64,000 bases of DNA from Nymphaea colorata (lineage: Eukaryota > Streptophyta > Magnoliopsida > Nymphaeales > Nymphaeaceae): the NCBI RefSeq assembly GCF_008831285.2, contig NC_045140.1:2087528-2151527 (forward strand). The letters are read 5' to 3'. The position numbers and the translations under genes were made by a program. Within the stretch, counting starts at the first letter, position 1; every line of letters starts with the position of its first letter. Shown here piece after piece: positions 33,601 through 45,535 of the stretch. The notes under the pieces are model-generated. The model was not told the origin of the DNA. It did no database searches and was given only the letters and a program-made list of their open reading frames with translations.

Positions 33601-33961
33601 CACAAAAACAACCAACTCTTCTCTCTCTCGAATCTATTGGGGCTGTGCATATTACTCCCAGGAGCAATTTTGGCCCCTCATTTTCCTTCCTTCCCACCCA
33701 ATCGACGAACCCAACTCCTCCTCCTCCTCTCTCCCTCACTCTGAAGCCCGTCATCTTCATCTTTCTCCCTGTTGGGGATTGGTTTTCTTTCCACGAAGCT
33801 CTAATGAGGAGGAGCCTCGTCCCTTCCCCTCTCCAAAGAAAAAGCACCCGTCTGTCTCCCCTTATCTGACTGCCACTTTCTCTCTCTAGAGCCCCCGGTT
33901 TCTCTCTCTCTCTCTTGCTGTTTATCTCTCTCTCTCGCGCGCGCGCTAGAGGGGAGGAGCC
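33601..33961 (+). promoter_or_regulatory. pyrimidine-rich leader of the bHLH gene
   Basis: Dense TC tracts (33610-33630, 33873-33925) end in a gcgcgcgcgc run just before the start codon at 33962. Such Y-patch leaders are common in plant core promoters and 5' UTRs. The transcription start is not determined. Confidence 0.5.
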
Positions 33962-36940
33962 ATGTATTCCAGCCAATCGCAGATGGCGAGCGGCCTGATG
34001 CGGTACAGGTCGGCACCGAGTTCGTTTCTGGAGAGCTTGGTCAGTGGAGGGGAAGAATTTCAGCACCCAGCGCCGGAGAATTTGATGGGGAGGTTCTTCT
34101 CCGGCGACTCATCCTGCCTGACGTCGGAGTCGAGCTGCCGGGTGACGGTCTCCCCTCCCGCGACGGCGCCTCCGGATCTCGAGGAGATCGAGCCGGGCCG
34201 ACCGGAGGCGCGGCCGCCCCCGCCGCCCCCGCCCGTGGAGGAGGATCTGAAAAAGAGCCAGGGGTTTGGTAGCGGCAGCGGGTTCTGCGAGTCGGAGATT
34301 GTGTTCCAAGGTGGGGGTGGTGGTGGTGGGGGCGCCGCTGCCGGCGCTGGTAGCAGTGGTGGTGGGTTTTCTCCCCTCGGCCATATGGGAGTGGGCGGCT
34401 TCGCAACGTCCAGTAATTTCAAGAGCTCTCTCACGAGGCGCAGCAGCTCCCCCGCCGGCTTCCTGGCCAATCTCCACCTGGAAAATGGTATGGCCTCCTT
34501 TAATGTCATGTCCTCCCAATCATTTCTTCGATCCAATTTCGGCTAAGCCGTTCTCGTTTCTGTTTTCTATGCTATTTCGGTACTGAAATCAGATCTTACT
34601 TTCATGTTTTCCTGTAAAATTTCCTGATTTCTTGATCCTGGCGACATCTCCTACTTTCAGTATCGTCATAGATTTTGTTTTTTCCCTTTTTGTACTCATG
34701 AACACGCTAGTGCTCTCTCGGCACGCCAATCTCCTCCTTTTTCGAAGCTCTCTTGTTACCAACTCCATTTTTTTTAGTGGGCCGCAAACACTGTTCATAT
34801 TTATTGCTCTGCTTCTCTCATTCAATTCTATACTTTAATGGTTCATGTTTCATAACCAGGCTCTCCCTTTTGGAGTTCCCATCCAAATTCCTCCCTTGTC
34901 ATGTTAGCTACAAGATTAGCAACTCTGATGCAAAAATAATGAAAGATTGGTGAACATTTGGCAAGAACATACATATATTATTAAGTTTGTTTACTCGTTA
35001 GCATCTTGAAGAACTGTTACTTATTTTATTATTTCATCTGTTGCAATCAAGGGAGGAGCTTCAAAGAGTTTAACGTTTTATATCTGGATTTTGAGGAAAC
35101 CGGAAATGCGCTGACAAGATTACCTCCGAGGACACATTTTTTTTTTTGCTACTTTTTTCACTTATTTTACTACAAAGAGCGATGCGAGTTTTCGTTCGCT
35201 AGCGGAATTGGTTCTTCTGCCGATCTTTTTTTGCTCTACCTGCCGGCCTTTTGTATTATATTACGAGTCTGTCCCTGGTCAAGGACAACCATGGCCTTGG
35301 ACTCCAGAATGACAGTTATGGGCATCGGTGACTTTGGAAATGACCAAAGCCACCCCGTGGGCTCCAATGTCTTTTCTGTGCTTTCCTGTGGGCGTTTCCG
35401 GTAACATCGTAGAAAGGGGAAGGCCTCGTGTGGCCCACACGTGCCATCGCTTCCAGCGCGTGGGACCCGTTTTCGATTGCTCCCTTCCCTTTTTATCTTT
35501 TTCTCCGTCACCATCGCCTTCTGCGGACGGCCGTTTTATGCGTGTGTGCGTGGCTGGTGCATGCACCTGATTTATGTCCGTGTTGCCTTGTGATGACAAA
35601 GCAGTCGATAAATGACCTTATAAGATTGATAAAATAATGTTGGAGTTAGGAAAATGGCATGTGATATGCTTTAGATTTTGTGATTGTGTTGGTAAAATTT
35701 GCCCGTAAGTATTTTATACATATGTTTCTTTAAAATAAAGGAAGATTGAAGGTGTCCAGGTGAAGTCCCCTATGCTTTTGGTGGTCGGCCTCTTTAAAAA
35801 ACAAAAAAAAAATCATCTATGTTGTGCTTGTTGTAATCCATAAGTATTTTTTTTTTCTTCCTTTTTTTTTTCCCGTTAAATTAGTGAGTGGTCGATTTTC
35901 TGGTCTGGTCCTCGAAGAATTCCTTATCATGAATAGAGAAAAGGCAGAGCTCTTTGGTCCCCCTCCTTTATTTGCTTCTGTAATCTCCCTCTTTATTTCT
36001 TATCGGTCCCCCTTGTTTATCTCTCCCCGGTAATTCCCTTCTTTTTATTTCTTTTTAGTCATAGATGCTCTTCGGGGATGCATGCATGTGCTTTTTTTTT
36101 TGTACACCTTGCTTTTTGACCTCCAAACAATATTAAGAGGAGTGAAAACCAAGTCTTCGGCTGAAACTATTAACTTAGATGAGGGTAAATATATATATTA
36201 TATATATAATATGCACTCTCTAGTTTCATGGTTTCCTTCCTTTTGTTTTGTTTCTTTGGTGGAAATATCTTTGTAAACTTAATAAAAGGAAGAAGAGATG
36301 CAAAACTAAGAAAATTATGTCCTGTCTCCGCGACTTAAGAAACGGCAATCAGATGAAAAAATCTCCTCGAGATTCCCCATCAAACCTGCTGGAGGACCAT
36401 TTTGTTCACACAAAAGCTAATCGCGTATTACCTCAATACAAGGAAAAAAAGGATTTAGAGCACGAGGGAGACAGGAAAAAAAACGAAAGAGAAAATCGGA
36501 TAAAAGATTGTCTCTTGTACTTCTCCTTTGTCTTCTATGATTTTTTTATGCTGTTGTAACGAAAAGTATGGGCACTTCAAGCTGCCTGAAAAAGTTTGTT
36601 TTCAACAAATAGCAGATTCAGGAGAAGGAAATACTTTGAAGGGCCATCTTGTTTAGAGTTTATAGTACATACTAAAAGGTCACCTTGTTCAGTTCGCTGG
36701 CTGTCTAGACGACACGACAAGTTGACATGCTAATTTGGCAGCATTCTAATACTTTAAATAAGTTTTTTTTCATAAACTACTTAATGGTACCTCTTGTCAA
36801 TTTGAAAGGCTAAGAAGATCCTTGGCCATATCATTATCATATAAGCACATCTGTGGTGTACCGCACCAATTTCCCGGGAACTACTCTTACTACCATTGTG
36901 TCCCTTGTCCCGTCAACTTTTTTTTCAAGTCATGGTGTTC

Positions 36941-36982
<42 letters not shown>

Positions 36983-39900
36983 GTTTGTGTGTTCCAATTC
37001 ACAGGGTACTCTTTGGGTGGTGGAATTGGAGGTTTTAGCTTGGACAACTGTTCTAATGGACAGCATGGAGTGACACAAAGGAGGTTGAAGTCTCAGCTGA
37101 GCTTCTCCAGGCAAGATTCTCCAAAAGGCCTCATGTCTCAGTTATCAGACATCAACATGGCAGAAGTTGGTGAAACCATCACGGGCAACAGCAGCTCCGA
37201 CGATGGCAGCTTAGGATCTGGAAATGCCACCAAGTCTTACATGTCTAGTGGTTTTCCTCTGGGCAGCTGGGATGACTCGCATCCTATCGTCTTCGGTTCT
37301 GCACCCAGGAAGCGTGGTAGAGATTTGAATGGAGAAATTATTCATGGTTTCTCGGATACACAGGTAAAAACTCTCTTTAAGTGGTTAGAGGACTGCTTAT
37401 CTGTGCCTCTCGATCCCAATTATTACTAAAACAACTGCTGATGATCTCTCAGTATCTGAGGCACTGAATCTTCAATCCTACCTTGCCTCATGAACAATCT
37501 TTCAGTTGGAAATGATAACTTCCTAATGGCGGCCAGAATCACCTTACTGTCAAGCTTACAAAGTTATCTTCTCCGCAGGCAATTGTTTGCGTTTGAGATG
37601 AATGTTGTCCTTTTTTGTTGGGCCTATTTGTCAGCACAAGTTTTCTGCTTGTTGGTGCATGTTCTTTGTCTACCCCTAGGAATTAGGACGATTTATTTCC
37701 TTTTAATCGTATCCAAAAATAAAGGCTCCTCCGGAAATATGGTTAACACATACAGATAGAAGGGCTATCACTGAGATTCTAAAGTTGACAAAGGAATGAA
37801 CGACTTACCAAATTTACTCTGAACAATAGATAGAGGTTTGGAAGTGCCATTGAGATTCTAAAGTTGACAAAGGAATAAAGACTCACCAAATTTATTCTGC
37901 ACAATCTAAGCTTGTGAAAGCAAAGCTAGCGAGACATTCATTTACCTTCAACTCGTTAATTTTTGAGAACTACCAATCAGCTAGATGCATTTCTTATGAT
38001 GTAAAGCATGTTATGTGAAAGCACCATGTGTTCTAGTACCTTCTTAGCATGCCATACTGTGCATAGTTTTTTAACTTTCTTTATAGTTTTGTCTATTTCA
38101 CTTAACAGGGTTTTGCTTACACACGGTTATTTGAAACCTTTCTCAGTTTGGGCTAGCTAAGACACCAATAGATATGGTTTCTATGGAGAAGTATCTACAA
38201 ATTCAACAAGATGCAGTTCCTTGCAAGATTCGCGCCAAGCGTGGCTGTGCAACTCATCCACGAAGCATTGCTGAGAGGGTTGGTTATATTGCTTAGCACT
38301 GAGAGATATATGTTCCATGTACACCTTATTAGTATGAATTGGTCTGCATATCTTGGATTCTTGATAGATGCATGTCTATCTGCCTACATGGATGTGCATG
38401 TGGCATCGTGCATCACTGACTGGCCTTTCTATTTAGGAAAGAAGAACAAGAATTAGTGAAAAGCTGAGAAAGTTGCAGGAGCTTGTGCCCAATATGGACA
38501 AGGTAACTTCAACAGCTTATGCATTTACCATTCACCTGTATTAACTTAATCTACTAAGTAGACTTCCATTCCGTTTCTACATGTTATTTTCTAGTCTTGT
38601 TCCATTTGACCCCTTTATATGCATGCTCCGAAGAAGCCAGCTAACTCCGAATTGAAAGTGCAGCTGCCTTCACATCTAATGCTCTCCCCACTTCACTGCT
38701 TCCACCCAATTTTCTGTTTATCGGACACAATGACAACTATATATTTGCTGATACAACAACAGGAGTCGCAATATTTTGGAACAGGAGAGTGTCAGCACCT
38801 AACATACTTCTGAGGACTGAAAATATGTTCCCATTTCTATGAATTAAAATCATTAACGGCAAACATTTAATGAAGGAAAAAATCTTAAGATTTTAAAATT
38901 ATAAATTTATAAGAATAAAAAGTCAATATATTCATGGTTGTTTTTAATGGCAAGAGAACTTCCCACATTTTCTTGAACTATTGCCAAAGCTAGGTGATAT
39001 TTTTTGCTTAGTTGTCACAAAGTCCTTAATAATACATGCTTTAACATGACAATTGCATTTATGTTTCCAGAGAGAGGCAATGATTTAGCTAGAAAAGTAA
39101 AATCTCCATGGACATGTTTGTTCTCAAAAAAAGTGTTGTTCACTTGCTCAACAAGTAGCATATCCTGTGATACAGCATCATATGCAAAGTGAAAGCCAAC
39201 TATTAGCATTAATATGAGTAGTCTTTTGTTTGCTGGATGTAGAGCATGGTGGTTTAATTGTCCTCTATGCTACTGAAAACCAGTTGATAGGTTCAATGAA
39301 GCATGTAATTTGGGTGTTTCAGCTACAGTGGGAATCTAGAGTGACCTCTTGAGTCTTGACATGATAATTTGGACTTAATATATGCAACTGGATTTTTGTT
39401 GTCTTCTTTTCCTTTTGTGCCTTCTACAACATGAACTGAAATGACCTGATGTGATGCATTCAGCAATTCATGACCTATAAATTATGGGAAATTGGGAATT
39501 TCATAATGCTTGACAGATAAAGGAAATGGATAGTGGTGGTATGCAGTTACGATTCACGGTAGGAACTGAGCACCGCAGGACAAGTTTTTTCTAAATGTAG
39601 CAAATTCATTTTTTTCATAAAGAACTGGGCTCATTTTGAAGGCAGTCTTGCAAAAATTCTAAGTTTCATTGTATTGAAAATAGGAAAAGTCTCCTTGAAT
39701 GAAAAAAATTTAGAGGTAGTGTAGAGATATTTGTGATTCCAGTTAACCCAAGTTGTGTTCACTAAAGTTAGCGTTAAGGGATTGACACACCAGATGATAT
39801 TTATCATCTAACTATTCTGAACTACTCTCTGCCATGGATATAACTGAACGAACTTGGAGATCAAGGGAAGAGAAGGCATGGGTGTAAATTCACCTTTTTC

Positions 39901-42722
39901 ACTATTCACATTAGATCACAATTAGATGAAAAGTTAAGCCTGCAGAGCATACATGAAATGAAGTGACCCAAATCTCTCTCTCTCTAACATGATCCATGAT
40001 TGTTGAATTATCTTTCATAATCACCATTTTCTTTATTCATTAATAGGGGTTAACTACTGTTCTGATGTAGTTTTTGGCTTTCACCTCAAATGCCACACAT
40101 CTTCATTTTCTCATTGATTTAGGGTTCTAATATTCATGATCTTCTTTTACTATATTTTTTATCCTATTTTTTGTACTTGCAGCAAACAAACACTGCAGAC
40201 ATGTTGGACTTGGCTGTTCAATATATCAAATCTCTTCAAAATGATGTTCAAGTATGTGCACTAAACTTTGTCTGGTATAGCTTTTCTATGATGTATCGTT
40301 TCAGTCACTTGGTACACATCTTCTGTGTCAAAATAGCACAAAATGTGTGGTTATTCGGTGACACCTAAAGGGCTTGCTTAAAGTTATGTGAAGCATAATG
40401 AACATTATTCTTTTTGTTTCCCATAGTTCTTTATTATGGCCTTAATTGTTGGTTTTTCAAATCCTTTTATCATCTTGTTCTTGACTGTATGATCTTGTTC
40501 ATTTATCATACAATAATTTAGATGTCCATGAAAATGCATTTTAGTACAATGTTAATGTTTAAACACGTGCATGTACAGCTGTTTTATTTGTCTGGGCATG
40601 TATTTGTATATTTTATGTGCAGCCCATGTTCCTTATGTGCCAGTTCTACAAAATGCTTGGATTGTCTGTAGCATGTTCATTAGAAGAACTGTAAGGATAA
40701 AAAATGAGATATTGGCCTAAAGGTACATCCAAAAGACTAGAGGCACGTACAAACTCCAATTCGGAGTATTTCAAAGTTGAAAAAGGAATATTGCAGCTGA
40801 GTCGGTCAGTCCCCATAATTTTGCATTTAATGAGATGAAAAATATCTTTTTATCGTGGTGCCTGAAGAGTCCCCATCTACCTGTTCAAGTGTACAGTTTG
40901 CTATGGTGTCCATGCTCATGTCACATAGAGTTTGAGGTTGCCTTGTAAAATCTTGTGCATAACTTAGTGGAGGCTCAGAAGATATAACAAACTTCAAAAG
41001 TTCAAATGTGTGCATTTTGTAGAACATTCCTAGAAATGTCGTTATATAAGTGTAGGCACTGAAATCAAGGTGTAAGCTAAAATCATTCCATCATTTTATA
41101 CTAGTGGTAACTACAAAATAAGGGTCTTTTCTTTCTGGAACAGCTAGGGTCTTTTCTTTCTGGAACAACTATTGGCACATCTTTGTAATTGTACCTTAGG
41201 GTGCTTTCTTTAAGGATACTGACCTGGATACCTTGTTTTCTGATGGCTCAGAATTGTGTAATGTGTCACAAGAACATTTTAGGATGAGAACTGTTCTACC
41301 ACATGCCTAAATGAACTTAGATACTGTATTAGTTAAAATTTTGAACAAACAATTGATGGTAAAGGGGAAAAGACACAAAGTGAAAAATAGAAAATCAGTG
41401 GATAAGTGAAACCATGGCTACACATGGTTCAGGTTGAACTGTTGAAGTCAGATGCCTGACAGAAACTGTACTTATGTAGTTCGATGCAGATATGAGCTTC
41501 ACATGTAATCGGTGGTCAGGTTTGGGTTCACCAAATTTTGTATGCAAGTCTTATGTCCTTATCTCGACTCTATCTGATCACATGCATGTGACAGATTTTA
41601 AAATAATCTAACCTGAATTTGTTTTCAGCTAATTTTATCTCTTTCCAAATCAAAACCTGAACCCAATGGATCAGATCTTTCTATCTCAGGCTTCTTGGTA
41701 CATTCCTAGTTGCTGCTGAATCTGACTGGTTGGCATCTCTAAATTGGTGAATCTGATAGGAAACATATAGTATGATCACAACCCATAAACATGCTGCAAC
41801 AAGAACTACTCAGAATACAAACTTTAGAGGAACAACTATAATTCATGACCATGCTGCAACAAGAACTATTAAATAACATATTGCTTGTGGAAGTAATAAA
41901 CAGCACCGCGAAAATTTGTGACTTCAAAGATCACTAAGGAGCAATAAGATTTCCTGGATGTAGTGTTTAATACACCGGGTGACAGAAAAAGATTCCATTT
42001 GAACCATTTCCTTTCTTTCCTCCTTTTGCCCCTATACTAGTTCCTATGTGTTACCAACACAAGGGACAGTTTTGTTTATTATTTCTCTCCCTCGTGGTGA
42101 TATCGTTAATATTCTGTGTAAGAGAAGTTTTTTAATTCAAAATTGGATAAAGATTTTTACCCTTGAAAGCAATATGGTAGTACCATATTTTTTTTAAGGA
42201 ACCTGGCAAACCTTTTCCCATATATGTGGAATGGATGTTTCATATCCTATTGATGTATGATAGTGAAAAAGGTTGTGTTGCATTATGTTGGTTTAATTTG
42301 TTTCTGCAATGTCGAACTTGAGTATTGCCAGCATGTTTATGGTTATGTTACTGGGACACGTATTGAAACTCTGAACTGGAGCTAATGATATTGGCTATCC
42401 GAAAATTTATGACATATGATTGAGAAATGGATAACTGAATTTTGTCATGAAGTTCAAAGAAGAGATTTTAATTTAACATGGAGTTTTGTCAGATTTCAAT
42501 ATCTTTCATGTTATCTGTTCCTAAAAAGAGCCAGAGTCAAAAAATGTTTGATAAAAAATATGCCACTGAGGCTTATCTTTAGTTGATGCAATTTTGTTCA
42601 AGTGATTTTGTATGTTCAGAGCATTTCCTGGATTCATTCTCAGTATTACTTGTTGGTTGCAGACTCTCACACAAGAACGTGGCAATTGCACTTGCTCAAG
42701 CAAGCAAGAAGCAAAATCATAA
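33962..42722 (+). CDS. bHLH transcription factor, FBH/bHLH130-like, 6 exons
   Basis: Exons are 33962-34487, 37005-37363, 38147-38278, 38437-38502, 40183-40251 and 42663-42722 (stop TAA): 1212 nt, 403 residues. All junctions are GT-AG and in phase. The N-terminus has GLMRYRSAPSSFLESLV, typical of the bHLH122/128/130 (FLOWERING BHLH) group, then Pro- and Gly-runs (about 85-90 and 118-125). Exon 2 encodes a Ser-rich part with RRLKSQLSFSRQDSP and SWDDSHPIVFGSAPRKRGRD. The bHLH domain (about 324-384) runs RAKRGCATHPRSIAERERR, TRISEKLRKLQELVPNMDKQ, TNTADMLDLAVQYIKSLQ, and the C-terminus has CTCSSKQ as in the family. Nuclear DNA binding to E-box sites is expected; relatives regulate CONSTANS, stomata and stress genes. 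Odd point: the residue at the exon 3/4 junction is Glu, where this group usually has Val (AERVRRTR). Confidence 0.93.
34488..37004 (+). other. long first intron of the bHLH gene
   Basis: 2517 nt, donor GTATGG, acceptor attcacag. A (TC)n tract at 36945-36980 sits just before the acceptor and may act as an extended polypyrimidine tract. No other gene seen inside; the frames at 35006-35637 are not recognised. Confidence 0.75.
36945..36980. repeat. (TC)n microsatellite near a splice acceptor
   Basis: About 18 TC units ending 24 bp before exon 2 of the bHLH gene. Confidence 0.95.
37765..37905. repeat. 79-bp tandem duplication in bHLH intron 2
   Basis: gagattctaaagttgacaaa at 37773 and 37852; following words (ac-ttaccaaatttactctg / actcaccaaatttattctg) also repeat. 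Confidence 0.88.
41121..41170. repeat. 25-bp tandem duplication in bHLH intron 5
   Basis: gggtcttttctttctggaac occurs at 41122 and 41147. Confidence 0.9.
41789..41868. repeat. 61-bp-spaced duplication in bHLH intron 5
   Basis: catgctgcaacaagaact occurs at about 41789 and 41850. Confidence 0.8.
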
Positions 42723-43617
42723 TAGGAAGAGCACCAAATTTAAAGACTGAAATCACTTTCTTACCATAGGCAGCAATATGGAGAGTTGGATAAGATTGAG
42801 ATCATCATGACCGTGAAATTATGGTTTTATGTCTGAGGCAACTGTGTTTGTTCTTGTACATATATGGATCTAATCTTGCTTCCTCTTTCTGGAGGGTCTT
42901 ATCTCTAAGAATTTCGGCTCCTATTGAACCTTCATGTATTGTGCACCAACATGAATGAGTTAGTGCACAAAGCAGATCATTCTCGCAACAAGCTTTACTA
43001 ATTCATCGTATCTATGAGTAGGAAACCGCCGTTGATCATAGCTGCTGTTGCAGCAGCAATGATCTTACCATTTTGGTGTAAGTTGATTCTAAGTGGTGGT
43101 TCTTGTGAAACAAATCTGTTGTTGATGGTACTACAGTTGCTGATATTACACAATAATGATCTCGTAATTGTTTTGAATCTAAGTTCTCCGTGAAGGTTGT
43201 GAGACAAATTTGCCATGCAAGAAAATGAGGTAAAGCGTGTATTCTTTAGTTCTTATTGTTATAGAGAGAGAGAGAGAGAAGTCGATCGCTATGCTGTACA
43301 GGGCTGTTATCATTTTAACCGCTAGAACAGATAAAATACGATGGTTTTAATATTTTATTTTGGCATTACGTTATGTATACAATATAGCCCATATGTCTGG
43401 ATCACAGTTCAGAAAGCTGCAATTTTTCTTATCATGGTACTTAAACAATATCTTTGAAAGTGTTTCAGTCTTACTATGATTCTTGCACATTATTTTCTAA
43501 AAAGGTGTTTTTGGTTAACGATGAGATTTTAACTGGATCGTAGATAAGTAGGTGCCCCTGCCAAATGCACCATGAAAAATGTTCTCATCATGTCACACCT
43601 AACTAGAGCCAAGGGTT

Positions 43618-43680
43618 TGGCGCACTGGGTGGGGCTATGGCTGTAAGACCTTTGAATCTCATGGCATCAGCTTTTGCAAC
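43618..43680 (+). repeat. SINE-like tRNA-derived head
   Basis: tggcgcactggg (43618-43629) resembles an A box and acctttgaatctc (about 43648-43660) a B box. Confidence 0.3.
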
Positions 43681-44171
43681 GCATAAAGCAAGGTGCACCT
43701 GCCGAAGTTAGAAAGCTATATTATATTTATTTACATACTTTTCATCCCGACTATTTGTTTGCTTATATATTATTGCCCTTCAATATTTATTTATATACTC
43801 TGCCTTCCAAATATTTTACTATATATTTGATGGGTCTAAAATTTCTTTTGAATTAGTGGTCCTCAGTCAAAGGTTTCCAGTTACCATACTGGTACTTCCC
43901 TAGACTAAACAAATACTATCTCGATCGAATAAACAAAGAAAAATGTATTGCTACAATATAAGTCACATTAAGGCCAATTACACCGAGGAAACCATGAAAA
44001 AAGGATGATACATCTCTACCTGTATCGTTACTCAAGAGTTATAATTTCTATATTTTGCTGTGCATTTGAACATACGTCTATAAAAAAACAAAAGCATTTA
44101 CTAACGTCATTACCAAGTTGAGAGAGAAATCCTGTTTCTGTAACTTTAAAAGGCAACTTATGTTTGCCCAA

Positions 44172-44245
44172 AGGGGTATAGTGCAACTGGGCAACAAGGT
44201 GGCTCATGAAAAAAGGGCCTGAGTTTTGAATCTCCATAGTCACTG
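44172..44245 (+). repeat. SINE-like tRNA-derived head
   Basis: tagtgcaactgg (44179-44190) resembles an A box and gttttgaatctc (44223-44234) a B box. It is followed about 70 bp on by the repeat shared with 22.7 kb. Confidence 0.35.
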
Positions 44246-44311
44246 TCATACTTTGGTGCGCTACTCTTTTCTACTGCAAACCATGGCCGACATTTCCAGA
44301 TCGAGTCAAGT

Positions 44312-44490
44312 TTTCTGCATACTTTTGTGCGCCTAACAAATATGCACCAAAGGGTTTGGAGGGAATTTTTTAAATTTTTATGAAACAATGGGTAGTTTAG
44401 ACTTTTTGATTTTTTCACAATCTTTTTTACCTTCTTAGAAAGTTTCTTGTTTTAATTTTAATTAGGGTATTTTGGTGTAACTGTAACTTC
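44312..44490. repeat. dispersed repeat shared with 22.7 kb
   Basis: From tctgcatacttttgtgcgcc through gactttttgattttttcaca to ttagggtattttggtgtaac. It corresponds segment by segment to 22738-22905. Confidence 0.6.
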
Positions 44491-45494
44491 ACCAAAATCC
44501 TTCCTAAAGCAGCTTTAGCGCCTCTGGGTTCACTTCAAACCACCACCCCCCGTTAGCACAGAAGTGTGTTCATCGTCTCGCTCGGGCGGTGGGGCTCTCT
44601 TCCACTCACCCAAAAGGGCACTTATATGTTTGCTATCAACTGGTCTCATCTGATCGTTTCTGGTACACATTGTGGTGTCCGCCAAGGCAGCTGTTTATTG
44701 TCAAATGGTGGAGACAGTAGGTATCTCTCACATACAATTCGTTCTTAATCGAGTTGCATGGCCGGATCGTTCTACGATAGTTGAGATCGGACACGTTTGG
44801 TACATACCTTGCTCGTGTTATTCCAAAGCCTGTCTTAGTTATTCTCTGTCTATTCTTGTTAATCAACCCATATTAGAGATGGTACACTTCAAAACCATCT
44901 CACTATGGGACTTCTGTGGATGTAAACTTGCTTTACAATTTAAACAACCGCACATTTAAATTCCTTCAGTAAATGCGTTAATTAATTCGAAACGTTTGGA
45001 GAATGAATTATTTTACCAAGAGCCCTAAACCAAGTAAAATCCAAGCCATTGACGTCCAACCAAATTTGCATCCTAACAAGCATCATCAACCGAAACGGGA
45101 AAGTAGCCTGTAATTTCTGAATCTACCGTAGAGACCGAAATTTACCCTACTCAAAATCTTACAAAATCTAATTGATTCAAGGGCTTTAATAGTTTTTAGG
45201 TCAAGAAGACTCGTGTTTTCTTTGGTTTTTGCTCTAAAAGGAGGACACATTAAAGAGAACCGTCAAGCTCTTCGATGCACCAAAGATTATTCAAACCCAA
45301 TGGATGAGGGAAACCATGGCTGTAAATTGTTCAAATTGAACCAGACTTTGAGATCCCCTATCACTTTCCAAAGAGCATGGCATTTCTAGAGGGGAATTTT
45401 GCAAATCTGTCATACCTCCTGTCATTTATGCGCTTCCTTTTTCGACCAGGGACCATAGGAGAATCAGTTGCCACCACCTCCCACGCCAAGCGTC

Positions 45495-45500
<6 letters not shown>

Positions 45501-45529
<29 letters not shown>
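45501..45529. repeat. (GA)n microsatellite
   Basis: About 14 GA units, followed by a G run. Confidence 0.93.

Positions 45530-45535
<6 letters not shown>

Noticed and set aside
33533-34066. 177-codon minus-strand frame over the bHLH leader
   Set aside because: It is an antisense shadow of CT-rich leader and exon 1, full of Arg/Glu from the TC tracts, with no family match.
34041-34536. Three overlapping antisense frames in bHLH exon 1
   Set aside because: GC-rich coding exon gives long frames in all registers; the sense frame is the one with family motifs.
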